A DNA stretch of 64,000 nucleotides from Aselliscus stoliczkanus (taxonomy: Eukaryota > Chordata > Mammalia > Chiroptera > Hipposideridae), in assembly GCA_033961575.1 (NCBI GenBank), contig CM066738.1, positions 104,123,478-104,187,477 of the forward strand. The letters run 5' to 3'. The position numbers were made by a program, and so were the translations under genes. The notes beneath the pieces are model-generated. The model did not search any database and was not told the origin of the DNA. It saw nothing but the letters and a program-made list of their open reading frames with translations. This document shows positions 1 to 11,225 of the stretch, piece after piece. The first letter of the stretch is position 1; the number at the start of each line of letters is the position of its first letter.

Positions 1-1836
1 CATTGTTGCTTGTTGGGGACCAGGTCACGCTTGTAGTGTTTCCATAGACCTTCCTGAGCCTCAAAAATTTGAGCTTGGGAGTAATAGATCCTCCTTTGCA
101 GCACAAATCCTTAGTATATAGTAAGTACATGTTTAGTAACTGAATGAATCAAAAGCTAAATCCTCACGGTTTGGGGTGAGTAAGAAGGTTGAGTCACCAA
201 TGCGGCATTTCATGAGGTCTTTCAACGTTGACATCTTGGTAAAGTCACCAGTTAATCCAGTTGTCCTCCCATTCAATTATGATCTGAACAAATATGGCAC
301 CCTATTATACCTCACACCAAGTTTGAAATTACAGAATGTCTAAGCTGAGAGTTCCCTTTGTTCAACCCCTTAATCTCACAGATAATGAAACAGGGGCATA
401 GTTTTAATCCATTTGAAAACATGTTAATCCAGATTGCCTCTTGACTGTAATGAATGGGTATTGGTCTTCGCTGCTGACTCAGAGCTAGGGTTTTAGAGAT
501 GAGTTTGCAGAACTCCACCTATAATGGTGTAGTTGTAATTTTGGCAGATGCCCACCTCCCTTTTTGGCATCTTCCCAACTGTAGAATTTCCATGGTAAAA
601 TGAATGTATCCCTACAAGGATAGGATTGTAGACATCTGAACAGGTCTACCTATTTGGAAGAGTGGGGATTTTTTTTTTCCCTCCGTAATAGCTTTCTAGG
701 TCTAAACTTGTATGGCTATTATCTAATATCTAGGTCTAAACTTGTATGGCTTTTTGAAATTTTTGAGCTATGCAACAGGCTTAGATAAAGAAAATACTGC
801 CTGAATGAGAATGGATTGAATTCTCTGGCAATTTCTCCCCTGTACATCACTTCCAGAGAAAAAGCCTGGAAAGTGAGGTTGTTGTGGGATACAGCGAGAG
901 GCTGCTGTGTTCAGAATTTGGAGTCACATTGAAATAGACTATGGTTTCTGGTTTTGCTGGTCATGGACTCGATTCCACTTTCTGCTTTACTGTCTGATAT
1001 TTTAAGTTGCTCCCCTGCTTACTAAACTCACCTGCCTTTTTGAAAAATTCTTCACCAGTATTTTCAAATTGATATGTCTTCATCTACATACTCAGTATCT
1101 AAATGAAGAACAATATCCAATAAATGGCCCCATTATGCTTTATTCAGCCGTAAGTTAAAAAATTGAGCTTACCTTAGCCACTAAATCAGTTGTTTATATA
1201 TTGAGCACATTATAATAAAATGCATTCTTCGATGGAAACACTTCTCCAGCCCCTTTTTAAAACTCAAGTGGATTTGACCACATCTTCAGCTCAGGGCATA
1301 CCACAGTTTTTTCTATTATGTGAGTTTCACCTACCAGTTGATTTTGAAACTGACCTTGAAGGAACTCTCCATGCAGTCTTTTCTTGCTTATTTAATCGTA
1401 TATTTTATTGCATTTTTTTCTGGTTTATTATACTCATCTTACTTAGAAAAACTCTTAAGACTTACCTTTAAAATGTGATGGCTGAATTTTAAATATCTTT
1501 GTAAGATTAGTGATTTTAAACATTTAAGGTACATTTATGCATCTTATGACATATGTTTGTCTTCCCAAAAGAAATACCAAGGTTCAGGTTTATTTGCATC
1601 TATGCAATAAAAACTTATTTTTAAAGATAAGTTTCTAAGTACAGTTTCAGATTTACCACTCTGCTTCTTTTTCAGCTGCTTGTTGTCAAGTTCACTGTAG
1701 GGAATACCAGGGACTACAGTATGTCAACCACAACTATTGATAATTTGTAGATTCTTTGAGTTATTGTATTTTCACCTATTCAAAGCTTATGTTTAAGGTT
1801 AAGCTTTTGCTTTAAATTTCCATTTTAAACAATTTA
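1..1836. other. Intergenic, no gene recognised
   Basis: AT-rich sequence with only short chance frames and no splice-framed coding similarity. A short imperfect duplication of a phrase containing GGTCTAAACTTGTATGGC occurs near 698 and 733. No repeat family recognised with confidence. Confidence 0.5.
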
Positions 1837-1851
1837 TCTAAGTTCTGATTT

Positions 1852-2233
1852 TTTAAAAAAAATTTCATTGGGGGATTGGGGAAAGGTAACAGCCCAGTTG
1901 TTGTCCTTCAATCTTAGCTGTGGAGGGCACAGCTTGCTCAGCTCCAAGTCCAGTCGCCATCCGGCCGCCTGTGGGCAGCTTGTGTCCACTCAGCTCAAGG
2001 TGCTGTGTTCAATCTTAGTTGCTGGTGGGCATAGCCCACCATCCCATGCGGGAGTCGAACCAGAAACCTTGTTGCTAAGAGTGCACGCTCTAACCACTGA
2101 GCGATCTGGCTGCCCAACGGCAGCTCAGTGGCAGGTCAGCTTGGGTGCAGCTCACTGGCCCATGTGGGAATCGAACTGGCAACCCCATTGCTCAGAGCTC
2201 GTGCTCTTAACCAACTAAGCCACTTGGCCGGCC
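1852..2233 (-). mobile_element. Composite tRNA-derived SINE with two tRNA-like heads
   Basis: On the minus strand it begins GGCCGGCCAAGTGGCTTAG, has a B-box-like TTCGATTCC near 2170, then a second head with B-box-like GGTTCGACTCC near 2050. It ends in an A-rich tail at 1852-1865. It is flanked by a 15-bp direct repeat, TCTAAGTTCTGATTT, at 1837-1851 and 2234-2248. Head and body resemble SINEs of rhinolophoid bats as I recall them. Confidence 0.85.
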
Positions 2234-2248
2234 TCTAAGTTCTGATTT

Positions 2249-3690
2249 GAAATGTTAAGTATCAAAGCATTTTGTTCCGAAAAGCTATTTGAAAAATGAT
2301 GCTAAAGATGCAAAAAATGTTTTTAAAAAAATGTTTTGATATAACTGAGAAACTCACTGTAGAAAGAAGAGATGCTAAACAGAAGATCCATTTGATTGAA
2401 CATAATTTTGGTAGAAAGATGAACTGATTTGTAGGAGCTCATGGATTTTTGTATCAATAAAAGCAAGTGTAAAATCAATAGCAATTGGTACTCTATTTTT
2501 GAAGGAGACAACTCACTAAAAAACGTAGCTATCTGTGGAGACCTGTAGAGATTTACTAAAGTGAGGGGGCCCTGAATTTTTCATATTATGTCCTTCCTGC
2601 CTTATAGTAGTGTCAATTATACCAAAATCCCAGATTTTCCAAATTACTTACTACACACAAAATTGTTTTGTTCTGTGAACTTTCATGAGTAAGCATGGTG
2701 TTAGCTAGCACAGAAGAGCTAGACTTGTCTGATTTTGATTGTACACTTGTGTTCTGCAGGTTAAATCTAATGGAACCCTAGAATTCTAAGGACCTTAGAA
2801 TTCACCAAGTGTATTTTTTTTTTGGTCTCTTTTTCCTAGCAGAATGAATAGATGTTTATAAGAAACTCAGCCAATCAAAATCCCCAGTGATTTGTACTTA
2901 TTTATATTATAATAGGATGTCTCTATACATTAGTCATCAGTACTTGTCTTTGAGTTGCTTTTCCAGTAGTGGTAAGACTTTGCAACAGCACTTTTGTCTT
3001 AATGGCTTCTCCTGGTATTTAGGACACTCTTAGAGCTAATATCTCAAAAAATGACACTCTTTCTCCTAAAAAATTTCAGATACGAGGTCAAAAGCAAAAT
3101 ATAGATAAGCTATGTCCAATCAGGGTTTTTTCCTAGTGGTTTACCAATTTTAAGAATGGCTTTCTAGAATATCAATGAATAAATATAGATGGAATACTGA
3201 TTTGAAAATCACCATTTTGAAACAGCTATTGTTAATAGTTGATCTGAGCAAGAAACATTTAATTTGAAAATATTTGATGAAGACAAGAATATTTACAGTC
3301 TCAAAATATCTTTACAATGAATAAACCTAGAGGACACCATCCAACCAAATGATCAAAGTTAAAATCACTAGCAATGGTACAAATGGACAGACATCATCTG
3401 CCTCTGATGTGATACCTTAAGAAGGGCATGATATTAGTTAGGTATTGTTCTTGCCAAAAATGTGTAACTTGAATAAATAAAGAAAGAAAACCAACTTAAA
3501 CTAAGGGATATTTAACAAAATAACTGGCCTGTGCCCTTCAAAATGTCAATTCCATGAAAGTCAAAGAAAGGCAGAGCAACTGTTTCAGATTAGAAGACAA
3601 AAGAGAGAAGACTGTTAAATGCAATATGTAATCCTGGATTGGATCCTGAACTGGGAAAACATTGCTATAAAGGATATTTTGGGAACAATT
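2249..3690. other. Intergenic, mostly unique or old repeat sequence
   Basis: No gene recognised. From about 3250 on, the text resembles an old interspersed repeat (3' part of an ancient LINE or DNA transposon), but I cannot name the family. Confidence 0.4.
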
Positions 3691-3859
3691 GGTGAACTTG
3701 AATATGGATTGCAGATTAAGTATTGTATCAATGTTAAGTTTCCAGATTTCAATAATTGTACTGTGGTTATGTAAGAGAAGGTTATTTTTTTTTAATGAAA
3801 TATATAAACAATATTTAGGGGTAAAGGAGCATGATGTGTGCAACTTATTCACCAATACT

Positions 3860-4148
3860 TCAGAATCTGGTATATATTTTGGATATGAGTCCCTTATCAG
3901 ATATATACTTTGCAAATATCTTCTCGCATTTTGTGGATTGTTTTCAGTTTCTTGATGTGGTGTCTTTTGTAGTGCAAATATTTTAAATTTTGATGAATTC
4001 CAATTTAGCTATTTTTTAAAATTTTGGTGCTGTATTTTAGAGTCATATCTATGAAACCATTGCCTAACTCAAGGTCACAAATATTTACTTCTATGTTTTC
4101 TTATAAGAATGTTTTAGTTTTAATTTACACTTAGGCCTTTGATGAATT
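3860..4148 (-). mobile_element. L1 ORF2 remnant, interrupted by a SINE
   Basis: Antisense L1 ORF2 sequence (the segment with AACCATTGCCTAACTCAAGG on the + strand). The same L1 resumes after the SINE at about 4645-4690. Decayed, no open frame. Confidence 0.7.
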
Positions 4149-4154
4149 TTGAGT

Positions 4155-4160
<6 letters not shown>

Positions 4161-4193
<33 letters not shown>

Positions 4194-4632
4194 TTTTTTA
4201 AAGATTTTATTGGGGAATTGGTGGAGGGGAACAGCGTTGGGGAATCGGGGAAGGGGAACAGACAAGTTGCTGTCTTTTTGTTCTTCAGTCTAGTTGCGGA
4301 GGATGTTGCTTCACTGTTGGTATCGTCATTGCGCTCTTCCCGGATGAGGCAGATCGGTTGCTGGCCTCTGGGTGTCGCTCACTGCAGCTATTAGCAGCTC
4401 ACTCTTGGCTGCCAGCCGCTCACGCTGGCTGCGGGACACTCACTGTAGCCCATGGCAGCCCACTGCAGCAGGGGCTGCAGCCCACACCATCACCGGGGCT
4501 CGCACAGCCCAGCTCCAGGTGGAGCTGCCGTCAGCTGTAGAGGGCAGTGTCACTGGCCCTCATGTGGGATCCGAACCGGGGCCGCTGGCATCCCAAAACC
4601 AGCGCTTAACCAATGCGCCACTCGGCCGGCCC
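4161..4632 (-). mobile_element. tRNA-derived SINE inserted in an L1 remnant
   Basis: The minus strand starts GGCCGGCCGAGTGGCGC with a tRNA-like head, then a long GC-rich body and a (TAAA)n tail (+ strand TTTA repeats at 4161-4197). Flanked by 12-bp TTGAGTTTATTT at 4149-4160 and 4633-4644. The open frames across it are chance. Confidence 0.85.
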
Positions 4633-4689
4633 TTGAGTTTATTTTTGTGTATGGTGTCAGGCAGTGTCCAACTTTATTCTTTTGTGTGT

Positions 4690-4860
4690 GTAATCAAGAT
4701 GGTGCTATACCGTCATCAGAACAGACATATAGATCAATGGAATGGAATTAAGACTCCACAAATAAACTCTTATATTTATGGTCAATTGATTTCTGACATG
4801 GTGTCAAGACAATTCAATGAGGGAAAGAGTGATTAATCAACAAATAGTGCTGGGACAAGT
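4690..4860 (+). mobile_element. L1 ORF2 fragment
   Basis: Translates in pieces to SSEQTYRSMEWN and INSYIYGQLISDMVSRQFN, typical of L1 reverse-transcriptase ORF2, on the + strand and so opposite to the flanking L1 piece. Broken copy. Confidence 0.65.
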
Positions 4861-5611
4861 TATATTTTTTTTATTGTTCCTGAAGATTCATGATCTTTTA
4901 GGTAGATAAACTCATTAAGGGACAAATCATAATGTTGTCATTGCTGGGACATAACAATGACTTAATGTTAATGTAATAAATAAATGGATGAAAGGAGCAT
5001 CAATACTCTGGGTTTAATTCTGATTAATAAGAAAAGATCTAATTGGTACGATGGAAGCCCTGGGGATGTGAAGACAAAAGTTAAAGTTCAAAGGTGAGGA
5101 ATGCAAGAACTATTGAAGTACATATCTTAGACTTTCTAAGTACATATAAAAAAAACTAAACAAAAAAAATTAACTTTTGCTCTGGACAGTAAAAGGGATT
5201 ATGGCTCAAGAGGACTAAAAATAAAATTCTGACTCCATAACAACCATGAAATCTGATGAAAAGAAAAAGAACACAATATTTAAAGAAATACAGACAGCTA
5301 CAAAAGGGCTTGCTCATCAGCTCAGATTTTAAAGCACCATGTGCAACACACAAAAGGCAGCTCATATAACCCAAAATGAATGCTGTACAAGCTTGTAAAA
5401 AAAGTCCCAGAAGTCTAATGCCAAAATGAAATAAAGCTTGAAGAAATAAGAGAAGAAATAAGTACATTCCCAGAGAAAATACAGAAAAATCACAAAGTAG
5501 TTTGTCTGCCTTTTGGAAAGAAAGTGGTGGGCCACTGAGTCACAGTAATTTTCTAAGACTGTCAGGCCTAACAAATAAAGAGGGTGGGAGGAAACTTTTG
5601 AAGGTGAAAGA

Positions 5612-5755
5612 GACATTTGTGGCACGATTGTGGTGATGGTTTTATGGGTGTATACTTATCTCCATGCAACTTATTTCATCATGCTGTTCACATTAAATAT
5701 GTACAGCTTTTTTGTATGTCAGTCATACCTCAACAAAGTGGTTGGAAAAAGAAAG
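5612..5755 (+). mobile_element. Old L1 3' end
   Basis: Matches the L1 3' UTR pattern TGGTGATGGTTTTATGGGTG followed by TATGTCAGTCATACCTCAAC and an A-rich tail. The tail runs directly into the (GGAA)n array. Confidence 0.65.
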
Positions 5756-5893
5756 GAAGGAAGGAAGGAAGGAAGGAAGGAAGGAAGGAAGGAAGGAAGG
5801 AAGGAAGGAAAGAAAAGAGAAAGGAAAGGAAGGAAAAGAAGAAAAAGAAGAAAAAGAAGGAAATGAAGGAAAAGAAGGAAAGAAAAGAACAAG
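5751..5893 (+). repeat. (GGAA)n microsatellite with purine-rich extension
   Basis: About 15 tandem GGAA units to 5811, followed by GGAAAA/GAAAAA variants to 5893. Overlapping frames give KEGR repeats that are not genes. It has grown from the tail of an L1 3' end. Confidence 0.95.
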
Positions 5894-5899
5894 CCAGTT

Positions 5900-8800
5900 C
5901 AAAAAGAATCTAATTTCTTATTGTGATCAGATTTCTTGATTTACTGAGCAGAGAATGAATACATCTTGGCTTCCGAAAAGCAATTGGTCCAGACTTTCAT
6001 CAAATCATGGGCAAAACAGAGAGATATGGCCTTCCTTGATCCCTTTGTCACCAATTTTGATTCGTGGCCCTCTTCTTTGCCACTCTAATTTACACTGTTA
6101 GTCCCCTTTTGTTTGTGCTGCCAAAATTTGGAGGTGACATGTGACTATGTACATTTTTGTTTTGTTTTTATTAGCTGGTTTTGAAGAAACCCGAAGGCTC
6201 AGTGAGTTTTGGTGAAGAAACTGAGAGTCGGTAAATGTTACTGACAAGGCCAATGCTTGTAGAATGAAGAAGTCTATCAGAAGATTTTCTACAAATATCC
6301 TGGTGCTTCCCTGATGTTACAGCACCATTATTATTCTGAACTAATACATATATTTTATGTTCTTGGGGTTTTATGCCTAACCTTGTGCCCTTAGATTTAT
6401 TCGATGTTGCCTGTGGACCTCACACTATCGGAAACAAGGAAGTTCACTTGAGATGAATAAAATGAGGCAAATTCTCTGACTTGGCACCTAGTTCTTCACT
6501 CTTTCCTCAGTAGTCCAGGGTAACTAAATTACATTTCATAAGAATGGATTCTCCTTGAAAATTTCCCCTTCATTTCTGGCCAGTGTTTAAACTCCTGACT
6601 CCCCCCTGGGATGACTGGGATAGCCAGCTGTTCTCTCTATGAGAAAAAGAGAACCAAGATCCCACGTTTCCCAGAGTTGTTTCTCTCTCAGCATTGTTTC
6701 CTGCTATGACCATGGCTCTTTTCAAGGTCTCAAGTAATTGTCGTCAGCAGCCATTGCCAAGGCCATTCCAAAGGCCCAATCGGAGCTGAGAAGTTGCGAA
6801 ACAAGTAAGCATGCTCTCTTACTTCCTGTGCAATTTTTCAGTAGACCTAAACATGCTCTAAAAAGACAAAATCTATTTGCAAAAAGATGCACAAAATCTT
6901 CACACTTCTTCAACAAAGCTGAGTGAACACTAGGAGTCGCTGCATGTCACAATGTTTTTATCACTGTCATCTCCCTAAGCAGGGCGAGAGGCATTCTAGG
7001 CTGTGGGACAATAGAGGGGCTGCAGGAAAGGACGTGCGAGGATGCAAAGACTTTGTTTTCTTGCCTGGCTGTGTCAAGAAACTAATATCTGTCCTCTCCA
7101 TCTTTCCCCTTCTCTCACCACTCAGCCGCCCCGCCTCCACTTTCAAATAAAATGCCAGTAAAACCTTATCATTCTGTTTAGTTACTCACACTGATGTTTG
7201 ATGCAGGGTTTTCCCAAAGTGAGTTATATTCCTCAAGCTCACAAAGACAGGTGCTGGTAGAGTGATTGCTCTCCCAGAAATCCTCATGGTAGAAAGGACA
7301 AACAGCTGGGCAGTAACCAGGGATACTTGCCACGTGGATAACCTCCGTATGCACCAGTTTGGGTTTTTTTAGCCTAATTTTGTGCACTGACATAACAGAT
7401 TCATTAAGTATTTGAGGCTTGTCTTCTAAGTTTCACAATGGCACAGCCTATGTAAGTCGTTGCTGGGTGCCACTGGATAAACTTGATGTCTGCAAATAGA
7501 AAATTGCAACAGGATGAAAGAGCCACAGGGAAAAATACAAGAAAGGTAGGTGCAACTTGTCTTTGGTGTTCTCTTAAGAAAACTCAGAAAATTAGATGGT
7601 CACACCCTGTCCCAACCCCATGATAGGACACTAATGGAAGGATGTTTAAACTCGACTTGAAAAAAAAAATCATAGATGGTCTAAGTAGTCACTTGTTTAT
7701 TTGTGCAAAGTAGTGATTTATGTTAGATGACTTGTAAGGAATGCTGATCTTTTTCATTCCTCTCTCAGGGACCTTTCTTAGGAGAGAGGATTAATTACCA
7801 GGTTTTAGGAGAGGAAAAACTGGTTAGTAAATAACAGTGGAAAGGCAGCCCCTTCTGTGGTGGAATTTCTCTGGAGTACATTTGACATGATGTAGTCAAG
7901 CATAAAAGTGTTCATAAGTTTTATCCATTAATTCAGCACCTAGATATCTGTGCTCAGGAGACAATCTGAGATGCAGATATAAAGGCTAAGCACAAAGATT
8001 CTTAATAGCATCATTTGTATAAGTTGGAAACCACTTAAATATTTAATTAATAAGGGGGTAGATGAGTAGTTTATGGCACATTCACATAGTCATTAAAAGT
8101 AATCCTTATGAACAGAATTTTAAAATATGGAGAAATATTTAGGTTGAAGTATTACATGGAAAAGAGCAGGACCCAAAAGTATAAATGTAGTGTGAGTTCC
8201 ATGATGTAAAAATAGAGTGTATTGAAAAAAAGGGGAAATTTTGAATTTTGATGGGCTTGTAATTATTTTTATTTTTTATTTATATTATTAAATATTTTTA
8301 ATTTTCTCAAATGACATGTAGTATTTAAAAAATTATTTTATAGTCTACTACCAAATTCCTAACCATCCACCTAATTCAAAATTTTCATTGCTTTTGCAGT
8401 TAATTCTCGGTTATATTATTATTCTGTGGGTCAAATCTGACCTACAGAAAACCAATTTCATAGTTGCAAGTTATATGCTACTTTAAGTTCCTTTAGGTTC
8501 TCTGATTCTCTAATTTATAGGTTAGGAGATAACAAATTTAATATTCTGTAGAGCTGAAGGGGAAAGTCTTCATTTTTAATATCATTGTCAATGGTATGTT
8601 CTCCTCAAATCATGGCCCAGGGATGGGTTTCCCTAGAATAGCGAGGGTACTGTCCTGAAATTACATAAAGAGGGAGAGACTTTCTATGGAAATCCAATAG
8701 CATAGCTTTGCTGTAAGGCTGCAAAATGAACTAAATGACTTCTAAACATCTCAAAAATCCTCCAACGATGTGTTATTTTCCTTACAAAATACGAACCATG

Positions 8801-9830
8801 TTTAGAAAAGGAGCCAGTGGTATATGATGAAGCAATATCTCATGAGTTTTGCAGGTGAATGAATTCCTCTGAAATATCTCAAAGCAAGGGAGAGATGGGG
8901 AATTGGATGGGGTGGGGTCTCATGGTAGGAAATGAGGAGATGAGGACGACAGAGATAATGAGAAGGAACCAGGGACATAGGGAAAGAGGGGAGAGAATTT
9001 GTTCAAATGTTAGGTTTTTGTCTGAGATGCCAGAAGAAAAAATAATAACTGGTGAGGATGCTCAGTAAATTGTTCTAGAAGCCGTGGAGTTGTAGTCACG
9101 ATTGAGTAGGTAATAGAGGCAGAGAGACAATAGTTTGCAATACCTGCCTTCCTCTTTCTCAGCTGCACTTTACTTTGCTTCACACTTGGCTCAGACCATA
9201 GAGTTCTGTCACCATTGAATCCATTTGCTGGGAGTGGACTGGGATGTGCTATGAAAATAAATCCTCTTGGGTTTTGTGTATTTCATCTACAAATGATGAC
9301 TCATGAGCTTTCATAGGCTGAGAGGGTTTCGTAAGTTGTTTAGGGGGGATCAGGGACAGCGATAGGAAATCTGGGCCTTTCTAGCAGCCTTTTATAAAGC
9401 TTCCTCTGTAAGCTGCTTTACAAGCAGGCTGTGGGATAGCTTGTGAAGAGAGGCTGTCTTAGTGGAATATTCTAGTCTATATTTGCAGACAGAGGTCATT
9501 ACTGTAATTTAAAGTGCATTGAGTTAGTGACCATAAATATATGTCTTTTTTCTCCATCTTATAGGTTAATTGCTGATTCATGGTCATTATTTAAAAGTCA
9601 CAGAATTTCTTGCTCAACACCAGTTCCCTCCTCTACGTGATATTGGACTGACTTCATCAGAGCACACACCTTAGCTGGTGACCGTCCGTACCGGCTTCCA
9701 GGTATGTGCTGGGAGTTGGACAGCTGTTGTTGGTAGAGGCCTTTGGGGGTTAGTTGTTCTGGGATTGAAGCTGTTATGTGTTATAGAGACTAATTCTTGG
9801 GAGGTGGGAAGTTACCTTTCTGCTGTTATC
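5900..9830. other. Intergenic, no gene recognised
   Basis: Mixed unique sequence. Short frames at 6722-7150 and 8859-9068 have no family resemblance, no splice context and no codon bias I can see, so they are treated as chance. No SINE, LTR or RNA gene recognised. Confidence 0.45.
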
Positions 9831-9834
9831 TAGC

Positions 9835-9990
9835 ATCCTGACTCTGAGCAACTGAACTTCTCCTAGTCCTAGTTTTCTTATTTGTCATAGTGGTATAATA
9901 ATGGTGTCGCTCTGACTTATTGGAAGGATTGAATGAGTGCAGAAGGGCCTGTTATGTGTTAGGCCCACATAAATGTTCAGTATATCTAGA
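9835..9990 (+). repeat. MIR SINE fragment
   Basis: Contains the MIR-like run CTGAGCAACTGAAC...CTAGTTTTCTTATTTGTC...GGATTGAATGAGTGCAGAA. Degenerate. Confidence 0.55.
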
Positions 9991-10024
9991 TGCAGGTAAT
10001 ACAGTCTGGGTTTTAAGCTCCTCT

Positions 10025-10125
10025 TGCACTAAATGTCATGAATGCAGGGACAATCCCACTCTAGTTCATTGTATTCCCAGTGCCTGACACCTAATAGGCA
10101 CACAATAGGCAACGAATGAATGTCT
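10025..10125 (+). repeat. L2/MIR 3'-end fragment
   Basis: Has the L2/MIR 3' signature: AATGCAGGGACAATCCCAC, GTATTCCCAGTGCCTGACAC and AATGAATG. Confidence 0.5.
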
Positions 10126-10321
10126 GGGCTATGATTTTCTTACAGTACTCAAGGGCCTTAGAATTTTGTCTGTGGTTAAGATCAAACCAAAATGCATATT
10201 TTTAATTTAAGAAACTATTTCTTATGTATATTTTAACTTTTGTTCTATGAATGGAGAAGTTATATGTCTAAGGATGTAAACACTTCATAGGCTTTAAATA
10301 TTATTATGTTTCATCATTTAA

Positions 10322-10550
10322 AGCAAGGATCAACAAAGTTTTCAGTAAAGGACCAGATAGTAAATATTTTGGGCTTTGTCGACCACATGGTCTGTTCACA
10401 ACTACTTAACTCTGCCATTGCAGAGCAAAAGCACCCATAGACAGTAGTAACTGAATGGGCATGGCTGTGTATCAATAAAACTTTGTTGTTACAAAAACAA
10501 GCATTGGTCCAGATTTGGCCCGCAGGCTATAGTTTACAAACCCTGATTTG
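10322..10550 (+). mobile_element. Non-autonomous hAT (Charlie-type) DNA transposon
   Basis: Recognisable text: AGTAAAGGACCAGATAGTAA, ATTTTGGGCTTTG, then AGATTTGGCCCGCAGGC and TTTACAAACCCTG, with complementary ends. Old and diverged; exact family not named. Confidence 0.6.
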
Positions 10551-10699
10551 AAGGATGCAGCCCTGGTTTACAATTATAGAAGAAACAGATATATGTCATA
10601 TAGATTTGGCTAAGAAATAAAACAAAGGTTAAGCAATATTAATTCTATGAAATTACAATAACACTGCTAACATTTGTGTAACACATTTGAGCCAGAAAA

Positions 10700-11225
10700 G
10701 CTATATTCTTATTCTTATTTTTAAATTTTTTACTAAATCTATTGGGGCGACAATGATTAGTAAAATTACATAGGTTTCAAGTGTACAATTCTATAATACA
10801 TCATCTATGTATTGCATTGTGTGCTCACCACCCAGAGTCAGTTCTCCTTCCATCACCATATATTTGACCCCCTTTATCGTCTTTTACCATCCCCGCTTCC
10901 CTTTCCCTTCTAGTAACCACTAAACTGTTTTCTGTGTCTGAAGTTTTGTTTGCTTGCTTGTCTTGTTCATTTGTTGCTTTCTGTTTTATACTCCACATAT
11001 GAGTGAAATCATGTGGTTCTTGATATTATCTGTCTGATTTCTTTCACTTAGCATGATAATCTCAAGATCCATCCTTGTTGTCACAAACTGCAGTATTTCA
11101 TCTTTTCTTATGGTCAAGTAACATTCCATTGTATACATGTACCACATCTTTATCCAATCATCTATCAAAGGACACTTTAGTTGTTTCCATGTCTTGGGCA
11201 CTCTGAATAATGCTGCAGTGAATTA
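10700..11225 (-). mobile_element. 5'-truncated L1: 3' UTR and ORF2 C-terminus
   Basis: The 3' UTR lies at about 10700-10985. An ORF2-type C-terminal frame at 10986-11201 reads DDWIKMWYMYTMECYL and ends HMISLICGV, the typical end of L1 ORF2p. Antisense to the window; partial. Confidence 0.8.

Noticed and set aside
4580..4632. tRNA gene suggested by the GGCCGAGTGGCGC head
   Set aside because: All such heads here are attached to SINE bodies with A-rich tails and target duplications; no free, cloverleaf-complete tRNA was seen.
4149..4836. Overlapping open frames of 60-154 residues on the + strand
   Set aside because: They run through a SINE with defined target duplications and adjoining L1; no protein family is matched.
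5751..5811. CRISPR-like regular repeat array
   Set aside because: It is a simple tetranucleotide repeat without spacers, in a mammalian genome.
5617..5939. Lys/Glu-rich frames with KEGR repeats
   Set aside because: They come from translating a (GGAA)n microsatellite; the same holds at 13232-13497.
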